Shown: piece by piece, positions 60,343-64,000 of the stretch
How the letters are laid out: each line of letters begins with the position of its first letter
How positions within the stretch are numbered: position 1 is the first letter of the stretch
DNA from: JACMRP01 sp047302465
Lineage (GTDB): Bacteria > Bdellovibrionota > Bdellovibrionia > Bdellovibrionales > Bdellovibrionaceae
Assembly (NCBI RefSeq): GCF_047302465.1
Contig: NZ_CP178621.1
Coordinates: forward strand, 1,550,001 to 1,614,000
Direction: 5' to 3'
DNA length: 64,000 nucleotides
Notes under the pieces: generated by a model
Databases searched by the model: none
Told to the model about the DNA's origin: nothing
Seen by the model: only the letters and a program-made list of their open reading frames with translations
Program-made: the position numbers and the translations under genes

Positions 60343-61323
60343 ATGAATACCAATGGAGTTATTACCAAGTTTATTGACCATCACTATCGCCATTTCAATG
60401 CAGCTGCATTGAAAGACGCAGCGGTTGGCTACAAAAAGCACATCGACAACAAAGGCCAAATGCTTGTGACCCTAGCGGGCGCAATGTCTACAGCTGAGTT
60501 GGGCTTGAGCCTTGCTGAAATGATCCGTCAGGGTAAAGTTCACGCGATTTCTTGCACAGGTGCAAACCTTGAAGAAGACGTGTTCAACTTGGTTGCCCAT
60601 GATCACTACGTGCGTATTCCGAACTACCGTGATTTGACTCCACAAGATGAGCAAAAGCTTTTGGAAAAGCATTTGAACCGCGTGACTGACACGTGCATCC
60701 CTGAAGAAGAAGCTATTCGTCGTATCGAGAACGTTGTTCTTGAGTACTGGCAAGATGCTGACAAAAAGGGTGAGTCTTACTTCCCACATGAGTTCATGTA
60801 CAAAATTCTTCTTTCTGGAAAACTGACGGAATTCTACCAAATCGATCCAAAAAATTCTTGGTTGTTGGCAGCTGCTGAAAAGAACCTTCCAATGGTTGTT
60901 CCAGGTTGGGAAGACTCAACTTTGGGTAACATCTTTGCTGGTCACTGTATTAAAGGCGACATCAAGAAATCTACTACTGTAAAAGGTGGTATCGAGTACA
61001 TGAAGTCTTGGGCTGAGTGGTACATGGGTGCTTCTAAAAAGAATCCAGTAGGCTTCTTCCAAATCGGTGGTGGTATTGCTGGTGACTTCCCAATCTGCGT
61101 AGTTCCAATGCTTGAGCAAGATTTGGGTCATGAAGACGTTCCTTTGTGGAGCTACTTCGCACAAATCTCTGACTCTACAACTTCATATGGCTCATACTCT
61201 GGTGCAATTCCAAATGAGAAAATCACTTGGGGTAAATTGGCGCCAAGCACACCAAGCTACATCGTTGAATCAGACGCTACTATCGTAGCACCTCTGATCT
61301 TCGGCTACGTTTTGGGCTGGTAG
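60343..61323 (+). CDS. Deoxyhypusine synthase-like protein
   Basis: 326 aa. Family signatures: LAGAMSTAELGLSLAEMI, SCTGANLEEDVFNLVAHDHY, FFQIGGGIAGDFPICVVPML, SGAIPNEKITWGKL, with Lys298 at the position of the catalytic Lys that bonds the spermidine-derived group in eukaryotic enzymes. Bacterial members cannot act on eIF5A and probably handle polyamines (homospermidine- or similar synthesis); the exact product is unknown. Strong ribosome site (GAGGG). Codon use suggests strong expression. Confidence 0.82.
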   Translation: MNTNGVITKFIDHHYRHFNAAALKDAAVGYKKHIDNKGQMLVTLAGAMSTAELGLSLAEMIRQGKVHAISCTGANLEEDVFNLVAHDHYVRIPNYRDLTPQDEQKLLEKHLNRVTDTCIPEEEAIRRIENVVLEYWQDADKKGESYFPHEFMYKILLSGKLTEFYQIDPKNSWLLAAAEKNLPMVVPGWEDSTLGNIFAGHCIKGDIKKSTTVKGGIEYMKSWAEWYMGASKKNPVGFFQIGGGIAGDFPICVVPMLEQDLGHEDVPLWSYFAQISDSTTSYGSYSGAIPNEKITWGKLAPSTPSYIVESDATIVAPLIFGYVLGW

Positions 61324-61324
61324 T

Positions 61325-61360
61325 CGCCGCCTGGCGAGGAGGCGTCGGGCCGGAGGCCCA
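61325..61360. other. GC-rich hairpins after the DHS-like gene
   Basis: CGCCT/AGGCG and GGGCC-GGA-GGCCC (61347-61359) follow the stop codon directly, before the T-run terminator at 61389. The core differs from the palindromic elements at 10 and 22 kb, so it is not a third copy. Confidence 0.4.
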
Positions 61361-61388
61361 GAGCTGGACTAATCTCAAAAACTCAAGA

Positions 61389-61419
61389 CCCACATCTTTC
61401 ACGAGATGTGGGTTTTTTT
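61389..61419. terminator. Rho-independent terminator
   Basis: CCCACATCT (61389-61397), loop, AGATGTGGG (61404-61412), then seven Ts. Ends the DHS-like transcript. Confidence 0.92.
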
Positions 61420-61439
61420 ATTTTCAGACATGGGACCTT

Positions 61440-61766
61440 TTATTGGAGGGGCTTAGTTCTTTCGGCTGCTTGATCTGTTCGACGAGAAGTTTCGATCTCT
61501 CCACTCGATGGATCTAGAATAGCGTTCACCTTGGCGACACTGTCGGCTGGAAATCCGGCAAGTTGAGCGTGGCGTTTGACGAGCTCTTCATTGGGTGCAA
61601 CGTAGACGCAGTAAATTTTGTCGTCAGTCACAAAGCTTTCGAGCCAATTGACCTCTCCGTTGAGTTGATTAAGAACCTCATTAGATTTCTTTGCCATAGC
61701 ATGCATCTCTTCTTTGGAGCTTTGGCCAACGTTTGGGACTTTTCTTTCAATAATATATTTAGGCAT
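61440..61766 (-). CDS. DUF4242-family small protein
   Basis: About 108 aa from ATG 61766 (AGGAGG upstream). MPKYIIERKVPNVGQSSKEE, then NWLESFVTDDKIYCVYVAPN and EELVKRHAQLAGFPADSV are the ferredoxin-like alpha-beta pattern of DUF4242 proteins (related to nickel-binding SCO4226). Cytoplasmic. Function in this organism unknown. Confidence 0.75.
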   Translation of the reverse strand: MPKYIIERKVPNVGQSSKEEMHAMAKKSNEVLNQLNGEVNWLESFVTDDKIYCVYVAPNEELVKRHAQLAGFPADSVAKVNAILDPSSGEIETSRRTDQAAERTKPLQ

Positions 61767-61946
61767 ATTTTTCCTCCTGCAAAAAAATATCGTTGAGACT
61801 GCTGAAGAAAGCATGTCCAGTTCATTGGAAGTTTTGAGGGCCTAGTAGGGTCCTTTTATATCTTGAACGCGTCGCAGAATGTCGGTGGTGCATTTTGCTC
61901 GGCACGCCTCTTGCTTTGCAAGCTCAGCAAAACCAGGGGGTTCAAA

Positions 61947-62435
61947 ATGAAATCATTTATTTTTTTAGTTTTAGCAGGCTGTTGTCTTTTTACTTTTTCG
62001 GCTCAAGCCCAGTACACGTGCAACGATCAAAGTTATCTCGAGCAAGAGTTACTAAAACTTAAACGCAATTGCGGATCTTCCGGGGGCGGTCTTTGCGAAT
62101 CTCGTGGTTATAAAGGAAGTACTGCGGAACGAGCTATCGATGCTTGTGTAAAAAATGGCTATCCAAAAAGTTTTTGCAGCCAAGGTGTCACTTGTGATGG
62201 TGTTTCGCTGTGTGATTCTCGTGGTTACAAGGGCTCCACGGTTGAAGATGCTGTTGCTGCTTGTGTAAGTAATGGGTACCCAGAAAGCTTCTGTAACCAA
62301 GGCGTTACTTGTGAAGGCTCGCGCCTTTGCGACTCTCGTGGTTATAAAGGTTCAACAGTCGAGTCGGCAGTTGAGGCTTGTGTTAAAAACGGTTATCCGG
62401 AAAGTTTCTGTAATCAAGGCGTGAGCTGCAATTAG
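61947..62435 (+). CDS. Secreted protein of three Cys-rich tandem repeats
   Basis: 162 aa from ATG 61947 (GGGGG before it). Signal peptide MKSFIFLVLAGCCLFTFSAQ, then a short linker, then three repeats of 39, 39 and 36 residues (49-87, 88-126, 127-162). Each carries LCxSRGYKGST, ACVxNGYPxSFC and QGVxC, with four Cys per repeat. Disulfide-bonded repeats in a secreted protein suggest an extracellular binding or structural role. No named family recognised. Confidence 0.75.
   Translation: MKSFIFLVLAGCCLFTFSAQAQYTCNDQSYLEQELLKLKRNCGSSGGGLCESRGYKGSTAERAIDACVKNGYPKSFCSQGVTCDGVSLCDSRGYKGSTVEDAVAACVSNGYPESFCNQGVTCEGSRLCDSRGYKGSTVESAVEACVKNGYPESFCNQGVSCN
62091..62432 (+). repeat. Three in-frame 117-bp tandem repeats within the gene
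   Basis: Repeats at 62091-62207, 62208-62324 and 62325-62432 (last truncated at 108 bp). Copies 2 and 3 are more alike than copy 1. Base differences are mostly at third codon positions, showing selection on the protein. Confidence 0.85.
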
Positions 62436-62520
62436 GCGCTGGCACTGTCGTTGCATTTATTTTGTTTCACATCACTATGGTGACAAAAAGAAACCACAAT
62501 ATTTTTTGAAAGGTCCGTTC

Positions 62521-62982
62521 ATGAAAAAGATTTTGCTAGCATTGATCACTTTTACTTCAATCAACAGCTTTGCATTAGAGCCTAAAGATCCCTTCTACGT
62601 ATGTAATCGTGTGAACTCGGGGCCATTGAAAACGCGCTGTTTGTCGGCAATTTCTGGTCAATATGTGGATGGTCTTGCGGCTGCGGCTTGTGATCGTATT
62701 CAGTCTGCTGAAGGCACCGTGCAGTGTATGGAAGCCATTGTGAACTTGGAGTTCGATTCTCGCGCAGTTGTTAGCTGCGATAGCATTACAGATGCGACAA
62801 ACACCATTCAATGTCTTCGCCAAGTGGGTCAACCTGTAAGACATGGCGGTGGCGGTGTTCGCCCTCCAACAAATGACTTCCGTATGTGGGCTAAAGAGAT
62901 GGCTCGCTATGGTTTGCAACAGCTTGATAATGGAAATATCTACGAGGCTCGTCGCGCTCTTGAAGATATCTTGCGTAATTAA
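62521..62982 (+). CDS. Small secreted Cys-repeat protein, unknown
   Basis: About 153 aa, signal peptide MKKILLALITFTSINSFA. Three units of about 30 residues repeat a CNRV/CDRI/CDSI start and a RCLSAI/QCMEAI/QCLRQV end (two Cys each), followed by a Gly-rich linker and a helical tail (MWAKEMARYGLQQLDNGNIY). Monocistronic, with its own terminator. Function unknown. Confidence 0.65.
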   Translation: MKKILLALITFTSINSFALEPKDPFYVCNRVNSGPLKTRCLSAISGQYVDGLAAAACDRIQSAEGTVQCMEAIVNLEFDSRAVVSCDSITDATNTIQCLRQVGQPVRHGGGGVRPPTNDFRMWAKEMARYGLQQLDNGNIYEARRALEDILRN

Positions 62983-63007
62983 GAAGTTTTGCGAAATGTG
63001 ATAGTAG

Positions 63008-63032
63008 AAAGCCACCTAAAAGGTGGCTTTTT
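63008..63032. terminator. Rho-independent terminator
   Basis: AAAGCCACCT (63008-63017), AAA loop, AGGTGGCTTT (63021-63030), Ts after. Short tight stem. Confidence 0.85.
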
Positions 63033-63126
63033 ATTGCCTCTACAGCGCGTCAGGGACCAGGTTCCGCCAAAACATTGGTAAGTCGCGTTTTTACTGTGCT
63101 AGGCTTTGTTCTCGATCGGAGAACTT

Positions 63127-64000
63127 ATGGATATCAAAAGCCTTTTGCAGTCCCTAGATCTTAAATCTATCCCTTGTGAGTATTGTGACGTGCGAGTGGA
63201 AGAAACTTTCGAAAGTAAAGTCCGCTTCCAAAATCACGAACTCACAACCGCTGTCGAAGAAAGCTCTGTCGGAGCCTTTTTACGCGTTCGCCAGCATGGG
63301 CAGTGGTATTTCTCTGCGACAACTGATTTACAAACTTTACCGCAACAACTTTTAGATTTAGCGAACTCTCCAGACATCGGTGGCGGGGAAAAGTGGCATT
63401 CAGTTCCAGAAAATAACGGCACTTACGAGAACATGAGCTATGTGAATAACAATCCTTCTCGGATCCCACTTGCAGAGAAAGTGGCGCTGATGGCTTCTTA
63501 CGATAAGTTGTCTTTGCAAAACCCGGCCGTGAAAAGCAGTCGTATGGTGTATGGAGATCACTATAAAATAAAGACTTATAAGAATTCCTCTGGGACCTTC
63601 TTTCAGTTCGATTTTGCTCAATGTGGCGGAAGTCTTGGAATGGACCTAGTCGACGGAGATAAAAAGTTTTCGGACCGTATTCCCATTTATGGTGAAACTT
63701 TCGAGCAACTTAAAGGCAGAGATGCTCAGTTAGTGAAGTATATTGGTGAAGCAACTCAGTTTTTACATGCGCCACTTCTTAAGCCCGGGAAATACAGCCT
63801 GGCGCTAACACCGCAAGTTGCAGGAGTTTTTGTGCACGAGTCCTTCGGGCATATGTCTGAAGCAGACGCCATGATCGGGGACCCGGTCGCCAAGGAAACT
63901 TGGAAGATCGGTAAGAAGGTCGCGGCTGATTTTATTTCTATCGTCGATTCCGGAGACCACAAAGGCGGCTCTGGCTATTGTCCCATCGATGACGAAGGTC
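63127..64000 (+). CDS. tldD: TldD/PmbA-family metalloprotease, N-terminal part (cut by window edge)
   Basis: The first 291 codons are inside the window. Start 63127 follows GGAG at five bases. The zinc motif is HESFGH at residues 237-242 (HExxxH, as in TldD), preceded by SLALTPQVAGVFV. TldD/TldE proteins act on peptides such as antitoxins and bacteriocin precursors, often as a TldD-TldE pair, so a TldE-type partner may lie just past the edge (inferred). Confidence 0.9.
   Translation, partial: MDIKSLLQSLDLKSIPCEYCDVRVEETFESKVRFQNHELTTAVEESSVGAFLRVRQHGQWYFSATTDLQTLPQQLLDLANSPDIGGGEKWHSVPENNGTYENMSYVNNNPSRIPLAEKVALMASYDKLSLQNPAVKSSRMVYGDHYKIKTYKNSSGTFFQFDFAQCGGSLGMDLVDGDKKFSDRIPIYGETFEQLKGRDAQLVKYIGEATQFLHAPLLKPGKYSLALTPQVAGVFVHESFGHMSEADAMIGDPVAKETWKIGKKVAADFISIVDSGDHKGGSGYCPIDDEG

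Noticed and set aside
61325..61360. Third copy of the palindromic element
   Set aside because: GC-rich hairpins but no match to the shared core.
62091..62432. CRISPR-like regular repeats
   Set aside because: Units are 117 bp with no unique spacers and encode a protein repeat in frame.

Overview
The window looks like chromosome from a Bdellovibrio-type predatory bacterium (Bdellovibrionota). This is inferred from gene content and style: TIGR02147/DUF4423 regulators beside small secreted proteins, many Sec-exported proteins and lipoproteins of no known family, EF-hand and FecR/FN3 envelope proteins, a Gram-negative LPS set (KdtA, family 9 glycosyltransferase), long chains of overlapping genes, and moderate GC. 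I see no rRNA, tRNA, CRISPR array, phage gene, transposase or integrase.

Layout. 1-1455: a TIGR02147-type regulator (cut by the window edge) diverging from a secreted HExxH protein. 1497-10068: a signalling island. A FecR/FN3 membrane protein and a CheA-like PAS-Hpt-ATPase kinase are transcribed leftward; a HAMP-PP2C phosphatase, a STAS protein and a receiver-PATAN-TPR protein are transcribed rightward. 10382-14752: a phospholipase-D/cardiolipin-synthase-like enzyme, an AAA_28-type NTPase and a large secreted protein in one leftward operon, with an exported protein diverging from it. 14762-17745: RNase Z-like hydrolase, an unrecognised 430-aa enzyme, and a cytoplasmic BtuF-like protein. 17742-27091: a 1083-aa lipoprotein with its outer-membrane partner, a paralogue of the secreted protein at 10 kb, then KdtA and a heptosyltransferase-like protein. 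27248-38420: eight tightly packed rightward genes: outer-membrane protein, EF-hand lipoprotein, MFS carrier, second outer-membrane protein, THUMP methyltransferase, then a TolC-HlyD-MacB efflux set. 38417-42331: two small exported proteins, a LysR regulator, a collagen-like glycine-rich protein and a GST. 42359-47041: four leftward genes encoding two exported CxxCH proteins, a Tat-exported DUF1501-like protein and a lipoprotein. 47411-53250: trypsin-like protease, EEP-fold lipoprotein, outer-membrane protein, RluA-type pseudouridine synthase, DedA protein and an unknown protein. 53346-56008: TatD, TcdA, a 42-aa membrane protein and a TraB/GumN lipoprotein. 56125-57810: a second TIGR02147 regulator plus secreted protein pair. 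57874-63000: small exported proteins, a methyltransferase, a deoxyhypusine-synthase-like protein and a DUF4242 protein, many with their own hairpin terminators. The window ends inside tldD.

The most unusual structures are two long palindromic elements, at 10091-10247 and 22282-22450. They share a GC-rich core of about 98-100 bp, but each is enclosed by arms that are near-perfect inverted repeats of each other and differ between the two sites. Each element lies about 130-150 bp beyond the stop codon of one of two paralogous envelope genes, and the last few hundred bases of both genes switch to CTA-rich leucine codon use. Other leads are the two regulator/secreted-protein modules, the divergent partner-switch/phosphorelay island, the duplicated-domain lipoprotein with a Ser/Thr-rich amphipathic stretch, and a recurrent FNNC putative lipidation motif.
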